A stretch of DNA of 64,000 nt from assembly GCF_000381965.1 (NCBI RefSeq), contig NZ_KB908456.1:186001-250000 (forward strand), written 5' to 3'. This DNA is from Oceanimonas smirnovii ATCC BAA-899. Its GTDB lineage: Bacteria; Pseudomonadota; Gammaproteobacteria; Enterobacterales; Aeromonadaceae. Of this stretch, positions 34,877-43,554 are shown piece after piece (within the stretch, counting starts at the first letter, position 1; every line of letters starts with the position of its first letter). The translations under genes were made by a program, and so were the position numbers. Under the pieces are notes generated by a model. The model was not told where the DNA came from and searched no databases. It worked only from the letters and a program-made list of their open reading frames with translations.

Positions 34877-36067
34877 TCAGGCGCTGGCCATGGCCCGGGC
34901 GTAGTAGCGTGGATTAAAGCGCAGCGTGGTGAGCAGCACCACGCTCACCAGCCCCAGATGCATAAGCCAGCCGGCGGCAAAAGTGCCGGTGCTTTCCAGC
35001 AACAGCGATACCGCCAGCGGCCCCAGCGCCGCCAGCAAAAAACCGCCGCCCTGCATCAGTGCAGTCAGCACGCCTGCCTGCTGGGGCACCGGCAGATGAT
35101 CCAGTGCCGTAACCAATGACATGGAAAAATTGCCGCCCAGCCCCATGCCACATACCGCTACCCACAGCCAGGGGGCCAGCTCGGGCAGCAGCAGCAAACC
35201 GGCAAAGCCGGTGAGTTGCAGCAGCAGGGTAAGCCACAGCCAGGGGCGACGGTCCTGCCCCCGGGCCAGCAGGGTAATGCCCACCGCCGACACGGCCTGA
35301 GCCACCGCCATCACTGACACCAGACCGGCGCTGCTGGTTGCACTCCAGCCCAGCTGCTGGTAGTAAGGCGCAAGCCAGGTCACCATGGTGGAATAACCCG
35401 CGTTCACAAAACCAAAACACAGCATCAGTTGCCAGGTGCGGGGCCGCGCCAGCAGCTGCTTCGCCAGCCCCGGCGCAGGCCGGTTTCCTTTCTGCTCTGC
35501 CAGCACATAGCGGGCACACAGCCAGGCCAGCGCCACCGGTACGGCCAGCCAGGCCAGCGCCTGCTGCCAGTGGTTTTCAGTGCCGGCCAGCCAGGGAGTA
35601 AGCTGAGCGCCAATGGCACCGCCGCCCATAATCATGGCTGAATAAAGGCCGGTGACCATGGCCATGCGTCCGGCAAACTGCTGTTTAATAATGCCGGGAA
35701 ACACCGACTGCACAAAAGCCACGCCCATGCCACAAAGCAAGGCAGTAAACAGCAGCACCAGGCCATTGTCGGCAATGCCACGCAAGGCCGAACCCAGCAT
35801 CAGCAGCACCAGGGCAGTGAGCAGACCACGACGAGTGCCCCAGCGGGCCTGTAACTGCGGAGAAATAAACGCCCCCACTCCCATCAGCAGAAACGGCAGC
35901 AGGGTAATGAGAGAAACCCCGACATAGCTGAGGCCGGTGCTGGTGCGGATCATTTCCATTACCGGGCCAGGCCCGGTAATAAAGGGCCGTAAATTCAGAC
36001 CCACCAGTACCACCAGCAGCAGCATGGCCCCCTGTTCGGTAACCAAAGCACGGGATTGAGCAGTCAT
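34877..36067 (-). CDS. MFS transporter, CynX/NimT family
   Basis: A 396-residue carrier with 12 predicted helices. The segment LLLVVLVGLNLRPFITGPGPVMEMIRTSTGLS near residues 15-46 is the characteristic CynX/NimT start. Other landmarks: ISPQLQARWGTRRGLLTALVLLMLGSALRG and GGGFLLAALGPLAVSLL. The ATG at 36067 follows CCGGAA; an upstream start is possible. CynX-group members move cyanate or nitroimidazole-like and related small anions, but substrates are mostly unknown. It is convergent with the hybrid kinase and lies just after the ankyrin gene on its strand. Confidence 0.85.
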   Translation of the reverse strand: MTAQSRALVTEQGAMLLLVVLVGLNLRPFITGPGPVMEMIRTSTGLSYVGVSLITLLPFLLMGVGAFISPQLQARWGTRRGLLTALVLLMLGSALRGIADNGLVLLFTALLCGMGVAFVQSVFPGIIKQQFAGRMAMVTGLYSAMIMGGGAIGAQLTPWLAGTENHWQQALAWLAVPVALAWLCARYVLAEQKGNRPAPGLAKQLLARPRTWQLMLCFGFVNAGYSTMVTWLAPYYQQLGWSATSSAGLVSVMAVAQAVSAVGITLLARGQDRRPWLWLTLLLQLTGFAGLLLLPELAPWLWVAVCGMGLGGNFSMSLVTALDHLPVPQQAGVLTALMQGGGFLLAALGPLAVSLLLESTGTFAAGWLMHLGLVSVVLLTTLRFNPRYYARAMASA

Positions 36068-36097
36068 CTTGATTCCGGTTAAAAACAAATGTTGATA

Positions 36098-36766
36098 TCA
36101 GCGGCCGCCGGCCTGTTCCAGCAGCTGCACCATTGTGGTGTAGCCCCGCTGGCGGGCGTGCTGCAGCGGAGTAATGCCATCGGCATCGGCAATGTTGGGA
36201 TCAGCCCCCGCCTCCAGCAGCAATGCCACAATTTGTGTATGCGCCGGGCCACCCTGCCCCAGCACTATGGCTTCCATTAAGGCGGTCCAGTGCAGCCGGT
36301 TAATGTGGTTTACGTTCACGCCGGCGGCGATCAGCATGCTCACCGTATCCACATGGCCCCGTTCCGCAGCAGGAATAAGCGCAGTACCGCCGTAGCGGTT
36401 GGTGCTGGCCAGATCGGCCCCGTGAGCCAGAGTAAGTGCCAGGATCTCGTTATGCCCCCGGGCACCGGCATAAAGGTAAGGGCTGTCGTTAATATCATCT
36501 TTGGCGTTCACATCGGCACCGGCTTCAATCAGCACCCGGGCGGCATTCACCCGGTTATGCCGGGTTGCCAGCATCAGCGCGGTGCGCCCCTTATCATCCC
36601 GGCTTTCGATCTTTGCGCCATTGTTCAACAGCTCAACAATAGCGGCAGTGTCACCGGCAATGGCCGCCGCTCTCAGTTGTTGTGCCGGCTCACCGGCCAT
36701 GGTAACCACAGACATCAGCAACGCTCCCGACAAAACCAGATAGATTGATAAACGTGACACTATCAC
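36098..36766 (-). CDS. Exported ankyrin-repeat protein
   Basis: About 222 residues from a GTG at 36766, chosen because AAGGAG lies six bases upstream. The start gives a signal-peptide-like segment (SRLSIYLVLSGALLMSVVTMAG). Five or six ankyrin repeats fill the rest: LRAAAIAGDTAAIVELLNNGA, RTALMLATRHNRVNAARVLIEAGAD, SPYLYAGARGHNEILALTLAHGAD, TALIPAAERGHVDTVSMLIAAGVN, TALMEAIVLG...VALLLEAGADPN, TPLQHARQRGYTTMVQLLEQAG. A periplasmic binding or scaffold role is likely; similar exported ankyrin proteins sit near catalase or transport genes. It is 30 bases before the MFS gene, possibly cotranscribed. Confidence 0.75.
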   Translation of the reverse strand: MIVSRLSIYLVLSGALLMSVVTMAGEPAQQLRAAAIAGDTAAIVELLNNGAKIESRDDKGRTALMLATRHNRVNAARVLIEAGADVNAKDDINDSPYLYAGARGHNEILALTLAHGADLASTNRYGGTALIPAAERGHVDTVSMLIAAGVNVNHINRLHWTALMEAIVLGQGGPAHTQIVALLLEAGADPNIADADGITPLQHARQRGYTTMVQLLEQAGGR

Positions 36767-36981
36767 CAGCAACTCCTTAGCTATCTGCATTAAACAAGAC
36801 GCCCACATTGCATGGTAAAAGCCCACCGGGCCATTGAAAAATTAAATATTCAAATGACTTTTATTGACCGAGCAAATAATCAGTCCGTCTTCAGGCACAC
36901 GCGGCGGCTGCCTACTGGCGCAAAATACGGTATATTCCAGCCTCGATTTTTTGACTGTAGCAACACTACAGAGGAACTCAT

Positions 36982-38361
36982 ATGCAATTTTCATCTCTGG
37001 ATCTGGCCCCCGAGCTGCAACAGGCACTCGCAGAGTGTGGCTACAGCGAAATGACCCCGGTACAAATGCAGGCCATTGTGCCCGCCCGCCGCGGCAAGGA
37101 TTTGCAGGTAACCGCGCAAACCGGCACCGGCAAAACCGCCGCTTTTGCCCTGCCCGTGCTGCAGCGCATGACAGACAACCCCAGGGCCACAGTGGAGCGC
37201 CGCCCCCGCGCGCTGATCCTCACTCCCACCCGGGAGCTGGCCGAGCAGCTGGCAGACAACATTACCGCCTATGCCAAATATCTGCCCATCAGCGTGACTG
37301 CGCTGTATGGCGGCGTAAAAATGGGCGGCCAGGCCAACAAGCTGCGCGCCGGCACCGATGTGGTGATCTCCACCCCCGGCCGGCTGATGGAGCACATTAC
37401 TCTTGGGAACGTGGCCCTGACCGACGTGGAGTTTGTGGTGCTGGACGAAGCCGACCGCATGCTCGACATGGGCTTTATTACCGATGTGCTCAAGCTGATG
37501 CAGCTGACCGCACCCAAGCGCCAGACACTGCTGTTTTCCGCCACTACCTCACCGGCAGTGAACGAGCTGGCCCACAAGGTGCTGCACAACCACCAGCAAA
37601 TTCGCGTAACCCGGGTAAACAGCACCGCCGATACCGTGCGCCATGCGGTGTATCCGGTGGAAGAAAACCGCAAAATTGAGCTGTTTGAACAGCTGCTGGA
37701 TGAACAGAACTGGTTTCAGGTGCTGGTGTTTACCAGTACCCGGGAGCAGGCCGACCGCTTGCAGGCCGGCCTGAAAAAACGCAAGGTGGAAGCCGCCGTA
37801 TGCCATGGCGACAAAAGTCAGGGCAGCCGCCGCCGCGCCATTGCCGACTTTAAATCCGGCAAGCTGCAGGTGCTGATTGCCACCGAAGTGGCCGCCCGCG
37901 GCCTGGACATTCAAGGCCTGGAGCAGGTAGTAAACTTTAACCTGCCCTACCTGCCGGAAGACTATGTGCACCGCATTGGCCGCACCGGCCGTGCCGGCGC
38001 ACCGGGCAAAGCCATTTCCTTTGTAAGCCGGGAAGAAGAACAAACCCTGGCCCGCATTGAAAAACTCATTGGCGCGCCCATCAAGCGCATTAACAAAGCC
38101 GGCTATGAAGTCTCCAACCGGGACGTGCTGCTGAAAAAGATCTCCCGCAAAGTACTCTCCGGCCGCGCCAACAAAAGCACCGCCACTACCATAGAGCTGG
38201 AAGGCAGTAACGACGGCCACAACACGCCCAAAAGCAACCGCACCGACAGCAGCAAAAAACGCAACCCCAGCCAGGTGCTGCTGAAAAAAACCGGCCAGCA
38301 AAAAGCCGGCCCCAAGAAAAAGAAACTGCGCGGCAAACGCGCCGAGCGGTTCTCGCGGTAA
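36982..38361 (+). CDS. rhlE: DEAD-box ATP-dependent RNA helicase RhlE
   Basis: A 459-residue helicase. The core has Q motif and Walker A (AQTGTGKT), PTRELAEQ, TPGRL, the DEAD box (LDEADRMLDMGF), SAT, and the second RecA domain with VATEVAARGLDI and HRIGRTGRAG. The start MQFSSLDLAPELQQALAECGYSEMTPVQMQAI is RhlE-like. A basic C-terminal tail of about 90 residues ends in repeated lysine/arginine. It follows an AGGAACTC site and is divergent from the ankyrin gene. RhlE remodels ribosomal and other RNA, especially in cold. A strong terminator follows. Confidence 0.9.
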   Translation: MQFSSLDLAPELQQALAECGYSEMTPVQMQAIVPARRGKDLQVTAQTGTGKTAAFALPVLQRMTDNPRATVERRPRALILTPTRELAEQLADNITAYAKYLPISVTALYGGVKMGGQANKLRAGTDVVISTPGRLMEHITLGNVALTDVEFVVLDEADRMLDMGFITDVLKLMQLTAPKRQTLLFSATTSPAVNELAHKVLHNHQQIRVTRVNSTADTVRHAVYPVEENRKIELFEQLLDEQNWFQVLVFTSTREQADRLQAGLKKRKVEAAVCHGDKSQGSRRRAIADFKSGKLQVLIATEVAARGLDIQGLEQVVNFNLPYLPEDYVHRIGRTGRAGAPGKAISFVSREEEQTLARIEKLIGAPIKRINKAGYEVSNRDVLLKKISRKVLSGRANKSTATTIELEGSNDGHNTPKSNRTDSSKKRNPSQVLLKKTGQQKAGPKKKKLRGKRAERFSR

Positions 38362-38372
38362 CGTGCATTTCG

Positions 38373-38399
38373 AAGCCGGCCACCATGGCCGGCTTTTTG
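38373..38399 (+). terminator. Rho-independent terminator after rhlE
   Basis: AAGCCGGCC/GGCCGGCTT stem (38373-38381 and 38387-38395), five-base loop, then TTTTG. Typical strong terminator. Confidence 0.9.
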
Positions 38400-38431
38400 T
38401 TTTCGGTGTCATTCCCACTCCTTCCTTGTCA

Positions 38432-38456
38432 TTCCCACGAAGGCGGGAACCCAGTG
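38432..38456 (+). repeat. Short dispersed repeat, left side of the AT-rich island
   Basis: Contains GAAGGCGGGAA with an inverted TTCCC, the widespread TTCCCnCGAAGGCGGGAA-type palindrome. It matches 22 of 25 bases to the reverse complement of 43300-43324 on the far side of the accessory island. The remaining gap to 38733 (about 275 bases) becomes AT-rich and shows no gene. Confidence 0.65.
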
Positions 38457-38733
38457 TAGACCCCCCCAAACCACCCAGCCCTAACCACCGCCCATCAACA
38501 AAAACCGCCCACAAACCCACCAAACTCACACACTAGCCTCGCAAAACGCACTTTTCAGATTGCATTTTCAGACTCATACGACAAAATATGACCTTTCAAC
38601 AAGGAATTCAGGCATGCGCTTACGCCTCAGCACAGCGAAGGGCGGTAGCTTAAAGAATATAAAAATAAAGTAAAACCTATCCCCAAACAAAAGAAACTTT
38701 CTTATAAAACAAGAAGATTACATTTAGGTTCAT

Positions 38734-39795
38734 ATGAAAAAAGTAAATCTTGATTCAGTTAACCACCAAAATAAAATTTCTATATTTATTGGTGAGAATG
38801 GTGATGAAAAAAGCTCAGCACTCCATCAGATAGCAGAATTTCACATCAGTAAAGGAACGAACGTAATCGCAATTTCGAACTGCCTTCATGATAAATTCAT
38901 GCCCACATCAAAGAAGTTACACTATACATCTGCAAAATACGGCTCAACAACATATAATGAAGTATTGTGTGGACTATTAAGGAAAATGGATATTGAGTGT
39001 ATTGCACCACTATCAAGAACACTTCAATATTGTGGGTACTTAAATAAAGTTGGGATTAATATATCCTGAAATAAAAAAATAAACACCAACCATATAGATG
39101 AAAACTTAATCCCACTCTACAATGCAACAAAAAATAATGCAATATTTTGGGTGACTTTGGATAACACTATACCAAATCAGTTACACACACCTCTTATACA
39201 AAACTTTTTTAAGGAATACAATGAACTCAAAAAAAACAACACCGTAAAAGATGTAAATTTTAACCTCCAAAAAGAAAGTAATGAAACAATCTTATTTAAT
39301 GAAATAAGCTCCGGTGAAGCCAGTCAAATCTCAACACTTTCTTTTATCAGTCAGCATATAAGTAAAGCCTCAATCGTACTAATTGACGAACCGGAAAATA
39401 GCCTGCACCCCAAATGGCAACGAGAGTACATTAACAACCTGATAAATAATTTCAGTTATTACGACGCTTCCTTCTTTTTATCAACTCACTCACCATTCAT
39501 AATAAATAAGAGTTCATCAGCATATGAAATAAGGGACTTCAAGGTATTTAGAAAAGAAGTTGACATAAACAACATAGAGGAATTACTGTGGAATTACTTT
39601 GACATAATAACTCCTGAGAATGAATTTTTATCAAGGCACTTGACTGATATTTTAGAGAGATATAGGAGAAATGTCGCCAGTCAACAGCAAGCACTTGATG
39701 AGCTTAAGATCATCAAGAGATTATGTTTAGATAATATTCAAAAGAATGTCATCAATGATCTTTGTAGTATGATTCAGAATAGAGAGATATATTAA
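38734..39795 (+). pseudogene. Septu-like (PtuA-type) ATPase, interrupted by an in-frame stop
   Basis: One continuous 353-codon frame carries a single TGA at codon 112 (39067-39069); codons on both sides stay in the same frame and resemble one protein. It has an AAA/ABC-type ATPase layout: Walker A position GENGDEKS at 20-27 (canonical would be GENGSGKS), signature SSGEAS (192-197), Walker B LIDEPE with Asp218 and Glu219, and the switch histidine STHSP at 250-254. Two defects, a lost Walker A glycine and a stop, argue for a dead gene, although a two-piece product or sequence error is possible. It precedes an HNH gene by four bases, the PtuA-PtuB arrangement of Septu defence. Codon use is AT-rich and unlike the chromosome. 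Confidence 0.7.
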
Positions 39796-39798
39796 CAC

Positions 39799-40413
39799 AT
39801 GGCCAGCAATTATGACTTGGAAATAAAACGAGCCATGCTTTCCTACAACTCATGGTCTTCACGTCATGCATCAGGGTTTAAAAAATACATTAAATCACTT
39901 ATTCAGAAGGAGCAAGAATATTATTGCTGCCACTGTCTGAGAGACATAAGAAGTGAAAATGAAAGAGTGAAACACATTGAGCATATTCTACCGAAATCTA
40001 AATTCCCAGCGTATACATTCGATATAAAAAATCTAGCTATTTCCTGTGTAAGATGCAACTCAGACATCAAGCTAGATGACACTGAATTTTTAACATGCAA
40101 TTTAGACATTTACAAGGAACGATGGAGTAACACAGTTTATAAGTCGACAAATTATAGATTCATACATCCTAAGCTAGACGAAATAAAAGAGCACCTCCAT
40201 CGAGAAACTCGTGTGAAGGAGGATCGTGTCTATTATTTTTACAAAACGTTATCAGAAAAAGGTGAGTATCACTACGAATATTTCAAATTAAGCTATTACT
40301 CGAAAGAATATATTAGTGAAGTTCAGGGGGTCAAGACTGAAAGCAACGCATCAGAGTCAAGAATAATCATTAACAACTTATTCAAAAAAAACAAAGAAAC
40401 CAATTGTCATTAA
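39799..40413 (+). CDS. HNH endonuclease, PtuB-like (Septu partner)
   Basis: A 204-residue protein with a zinc-finger HNH core: Cys43/Cys46 (CCHC), HIEH at 59-62, Asn78 and Cys83/Cys86 (SCVRCNS), followed by LDDTEF. This matches TIGR02646-type nucleases that accompany an ATPase in Septu-like systems and in some retron effectors. All catalytic and zinc residues are intact although the upstream ATPase gene is broken. Start is four bases after the ATPase stop. Visible AT-rich composition sets it in the accessory island. No reverse transcriptase is present, so a retron is not indicated. Confidence 0.75.
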   Translation: MASNYDLEIKRAMLSYNSWSSRHASGFKKYIKSLIQKEQEYYCCHCLRDIRSENERVKHIEHILPKSKFPAYTFDIKNLAISCVRCNSDIKLDDTEFLTCNLDIYKERWSNTVYKSTNYRFIHPKLDEIKEHLHRETRVKEDRVYYFYKTLSEKGEYHYEYFKLSYYSKEYISEVQGVKTESNASESRIIINNLFKKNKETNCH

Positions 40414-40494
40414 ATATTTTATTATAAACCATTAAACACACAGCATAACCATGCCTGAGTAAAATCGAAAAATAAACATCCACAATGGTTTTCC

Positions 40495-41535
40495 ATGTCA
40501 AAGAAAAAGAAAGTATGTATAGTTTTAGGAAATGGATTTACAATAGACTTCATAAACTTCATTTCAAAAAAAACGTCAGGGATTTGGGAGGATATAGATG
40601 TATCCAATCTGTTTTCACATGGCGCATTCGTAAAATGGCCATCAAATAATCAACCTGGATTTTTATCCAAAAAGTACACCCCCCACCTATGGGATCTGGG
40701 AGCTCGACCATATTTAAACAAAACGGAGTCAATGGGACTGATTGAAAAGATCGTTACCAGCGCCAATGTTTATGCACTTAAGGGCTCAAATGACATAAGT
40801 AAAGATCAGAAATACTTGTTAGCTTATAAAGAATTGACTTCCTACCTTAAGTATTTATTTGTTTACTTTAATGGAAAAAAGAAAGAAATACCAGATGAAA
40901 TTTCAGATTGGTCGTGGGCAAAATTCTTTTCGGAACTTAATAATTCTGATGATATAGAAGAAGTAGTTGTTATCACATACAACTACGACATATGGTTAGA
41001 AAGAGTTTTAAGCAAACTAGCCATTAACTTTGACCTTCCATCTATAAGCACAGGAACTGACAAATGCAAATTCAGAATTTTCAAACCACACGGTTCGATT
41101 AGTTTTAAGTATAAGAACGATGTACCTCTGTCTAGTTTTAATATCAACTACCAAGAGCTCAAAGCTGAATGTTCTACAATAGACATTAAGATAGAATACG
41201 ATAACCTATACACTAACAATCCAATAATTTTTCTAATCCCACCAGCTGGTGATGTTAACCGAACGAAGGATGGATGGAATGCCACTGTACGTCAAATATA
41301 TGAACCAAAACTTAAACAGCTAGGAAAAAACGATCTAACAATCATATCTGGAATTTCTTATTGGCATGTTGACCGAGCAGAAATAGATAGTATATTAGTA
41401 TCTTTATCTAGCGAGATTGATCTGATAAACATTAACCCATCAATGGATCAGTACTTTGAATCTGTCATTAATAGCCTTTTCAATAACTACATCCACTTTG
41501 ATAGCAGCGAAGCATTGAAGGAGTTATCCTTATGA
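40495..41535 (+). CDS. SIR2-like protein, candidate defence effector
   Basis: A 346-residue protein with the SIR2-like Rossmann outline: LGNGFTID at 11-18 (nucleotide loop), ITYNYDIW at 160-167 (the TxNYD motif), FKPHGSI at 196-202 (the KxHGS motif carrying the conserved His199) and a C-terminal SGISYWHVDRAEIDSIL at 285-301. This set is shared by SIR2-like NAD+-consuming effectors in anti-phage systems, though overall similarity is weak and the enzyme activity is inferred. It overlaps the DUF262 gene by four bases (ATGA) and follows an 81-base AT-rich gap after the HNH gene, so it starts a separate two-gene unit. Not assignable to a named system. Confidence 0.6.
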   Translation: MSKKKKVCIVLGNGFTIDFINFISKKTSGIWEDIDVSNLFSHGAFVKWPSNNQPGFLSKKYTPHLWDLGARPYLNKTESMGLIEKIVTSANVYALKGSNDISKDQKYLLAYKELTSYLKYLFVYFNGKKKEIPDEISDWSWAKFFSELNNSDDIEEVVVITYNYDIWLERVLSKLAINFDLPSISTGTDKCKFRIFKPHGSISFKYKNDVPLSSFNINYQELKAECSTIDIKIEYDNLYTNNPIIFLIPPAGDVNRTKDGWNATVRQIYEPKLKQLGKNDLTIISGISYWHVDRAEIDSILVSLSSEIDLININPSMDQYFESVINSLFNNYIHFDSSEALKELSL

Positions 41536-42566
41536 GCATAAGGTTAAAAAGAAAATCAAACACAATGACCATCTCATCATTAAATGAATGGCGAATATTA
41601 GATAAATTCAATATGAGTCCGAAATATCAAAGACATAGTGTATGGAGTACTGAACAACAGTCTTTGTTAATAGATAGCATATTGAAGAATATACCTATAC
41701 CTCCTATTTTCTTAAGAGAAAAAATCGATAAGAAAGGTAAAACAACATTTGAAGTAATTGATGGGAAGCAACGATTAACCTCAATATTCAGATTCATTGA
41801 CAACGAGATTTCAACAGCAGATGATGATAATGACGCTCTGCATGTTGATGAACTTGCTGGCATAAAAATTTCAGACTTGGAAAATAATGAAACATTTGAA
41901 GATGTTCTTGGTGATTTTTGGGCTTACCCACTACCAATTGAGTATATTTATACAAAAGACGACAATACAGTTGAGAAGATATTTGATCGACTTAACAGAA
42001 ATGGAGAAAAGCTTACTGGCCAAGAATTAAGAAACTCCAGTTATTATGATTCAGAGCTTGTGAAATTGGCATACAAAATATCTAACTCAGCGTTTTGGAA
42101 AAATGAGCTTGACATAACCAATAAAAACAGAATGGAAGACATTGAGTTACTATCTGAGTTCATATTCCTTCTTATTGAAGGGAAAGAGCTATCAGCAACT
42201 CCAGCTGAAATAGATAGACTTTATAAAGAATATGCCAGATCAGAAAGTATAAGCTGGGGTGACATCGAAGATGAATTCAATAAGGTCTCTGGTTTCTTTC
42301 AAAGCTTAATGTTAGATTTTTCCGCATACAATGTATCTGGAGTGAGTCATTTATATGGTGTCTGGGCATTCTCTTACTACTGTGTAAAAAACAACATAAC
42401 TAAAGATATAAAAGAAAAAATCCATGATTTTTATAGTAATTATAAGAATTATGAATATTCTAAAGATGAGGCTTTATCTAACTACAAATCTAGCATGATG
42501 AATGCAACAAAAGGAAAGAGTCAACGTAAAAAACGTCGAATGGCACTAGTGTCATATTGTTGTTAA
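41532..42566 (+). CDS. DUF262 (GmrS/ParB-like nucleotide-binding) protein
   Basis: A 344-residue protein. The DUF262 core is clear: YQRHSVWSTEQQSLLIDSIL (32-51), IPIPPIFL, FEVIDGKQRLTSI with D77-G78-K79-Q80-R81, and FDRLNRNGEKLTGQELRNS. In GmrSD and SspE enzymes this domain binds and hydrolyses nucleotide and controls a DUF1524 HNH half; that half is absent here, the rest being a mainly helical region of about 180 residues ending with a short basic tail. Translation is coupled to the SIR2-like gene by a four-base overlap. Together they look like sensor and effector of one defence system; that role is inferred. Confidence 0.7.
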   Translation: MSIRLKRKSNTMTISSLNEWRILDKFNMSPKYQRHSVWSTEQQSLLIDSILKNIPIPPIFLREKIDKKGKTTFEVIDGKQRLTSIFRFIDNEISTADDDNDALHVDELAGIKISDLENNETFEDVLGDFWAYPLPIEYIYTKDDNTVEKIFDRLNRNGEKLTGQELRNSSYYDSELVKLAYKISNSAFWKNELDITNKNRMEDIELLSEFIFLLIEGKELSATPAEIDRLYKEYARSESISWGDIEDEFNKVSGFFQSLMLDFSAYNVSGVSHLYGVWAFSYYCVKNNITKDIKEKIHDFYSNYKNYEYSKDEALSNYKSSMMNATKGKSQRKKRRMALVSYCC

Positions 42567-42588
42567 AATGTATTCCACATGAATTAAT

Positions 42589-42621
42589 GGAGCGCTACCG
42601 ATATGCTTTATAAAGCGCTCC
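42589..42621 (+). terminator. Possible terminator after the DUF262 gene
   Basis: GGAGCGCT (42589-42596) pairs with AGCGCTCC (42614-42621) over a 17-base loop, with AATTTC after it. Weak T-run. The rest of the 270-base gap to 42836 is AT-rich with no visible gene. Confidence 0.4.
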
Positions 42622-42836
42622 AATTTCATAAATTGTAGTATGTAAACTTCATATACAGTCCTAGAAGGGGAGAGAGGTTCTATATTACAACCCAGAATAG
42701 CATTTATTACCTTTACTTAAACTCAAAATGACTCCTCAAGAAAACCAAAAAGCATTATTTACTTAATCAATTATTAACCCCACATCCTCAAAATAAACAA
42801 ATTATATATTTTCAATTCAGCTAACATTAAGACAAA

Positions 42837-43190
42837 ATGACTCATCCCAAACGTCCAATCAACAACCATAACGCCTACCATGCCCACATCTATTTCGATG
42901 CCAACACACTGGCGTTTGCCACTGTGCTGTGCCGGCGCATTGCCAAGGAGTTTTCACTGGAGGTAGGGCGCATTCATCAGAAGCCGGTGGGGCCGCATAC
43001 CAGGTGGAGTTGTCAGGTGAAGTTCACTCATGCCGACTTTGAGCGGTTTATTCCCTGGCTGGATCATCAGCGTGGCAATCTGAGTGTGCTGGTACATGCG
43101 GATACCGGTGATGATCTGGCGGATCATACGACTCATGCCTACTGGCTGGGTGATGCGGTTGAACTGGATTTACGCATGTTCAGGACATGA
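42837..43190 (+). CDS. DOPA 4,5-dioxygenase family protein
   Basis: A 117-residue protein of the DOPA dioxygenase-like family. Family features: YHAHIYFD near residues 14-21, VGPHTRWSCQVKF near 51-63, WLDHQRGNLSVLVHADTGDDLADHTTHAYWLG (75-106) and final LDLRMF. The histidines in these motifs are the probable metal ligands. In fungi and plants the family cleaves DOPA-type catechols; the bacterial role is unknown. GC-rich codon use marks the return to chromosome-like sequence right of the accessory island. A terminator follows. Confidence 0.8.
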   Translation: MTHPKRPINNHNAYHAHIYFDANTLAFATVLCRRIAKEFSLEVGRIHQKPVGPHTRWSCQVKFTHADFERFIPWLDHQRGNLSVLVHADTGDDLADHTTHAYWLGDAVELDLRMFRT

Positions 43191-43213
43191 TTTTAACTAC
43201 CACCGTCATCATT

Positions 43214-43241
43214 AAAAAACGGGCCGTTTGGCTCGTTTTTT
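43214..43241 (+). terminator. Rho-independent terminator after the DOPA-dioxygenase-like gene
   Basis: AAAAAACGGGCC pairs with GGCTCGTTTTTT (one G-T pair) around a four-base loop; T-run at the end. Confidence 0.85.
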
Positions 43242-43299
43242 GTTTAAACCGTTATTTATTCAACAGCCAGCAGCGGTATGTTAGCTCTGATGCCAACAG

Positions 43300-43324
43300 C
43301 ACTGGATTCCCGCCTTCGCAGGAA
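43300..43324 (-). repeat. Short dispersed repeat, right side of the AT-rich island
   Basis: Reverse complement of 22 of 25 bases at 38432-38456. The 361-base gap between genes (43191-43551) otherwise holds the preceding terminator and AT-rich sequence with no gene. Confidence 0.65.
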
Positions 43325-43554
43325 GGACTGAGTAAAAAATATCACCAACTGACCGGAGGCCGCCGGACAAAACGAGCCATCGCTTGTCACCCGACAGATG
43401 AAAAGAAAAATAATGCATAAAAAAGCCTTCTAAAACCCGCAAATCCGAGTGTTCAGTTTTCTTAAAAATAGCCGACAAAATAATTGATTAGTCACTGTTT
43501 TATTTTATAAAAACAGCTATTAAATGCCGCTTAAGATGATGTACTATCCATTTG

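Noticed and set aside
36864-37679. Alternative frame over rhlE
   Set aside because: Low-complexity Gly/Arg/Pro sequence with no motif; rhlE has all helicase motifs.
39067-39069. TGA read as selenocysteine or programmed readthrough
   Set aside because: No selenocysteine insertion hairpin or related gene is seen and the Walker A is also damaged, which favours a pseudogene.
38400-40413. Retron carrying PtuA/PtuB effectors
   Set aside because: No reverse transcriptase gene is present upstream or downstream.
40495-41535. Thoeris ThsA
   Set aside because: There is no TIR partner gene and no SLOG domain in the 346 residues; the partner is DUF262.
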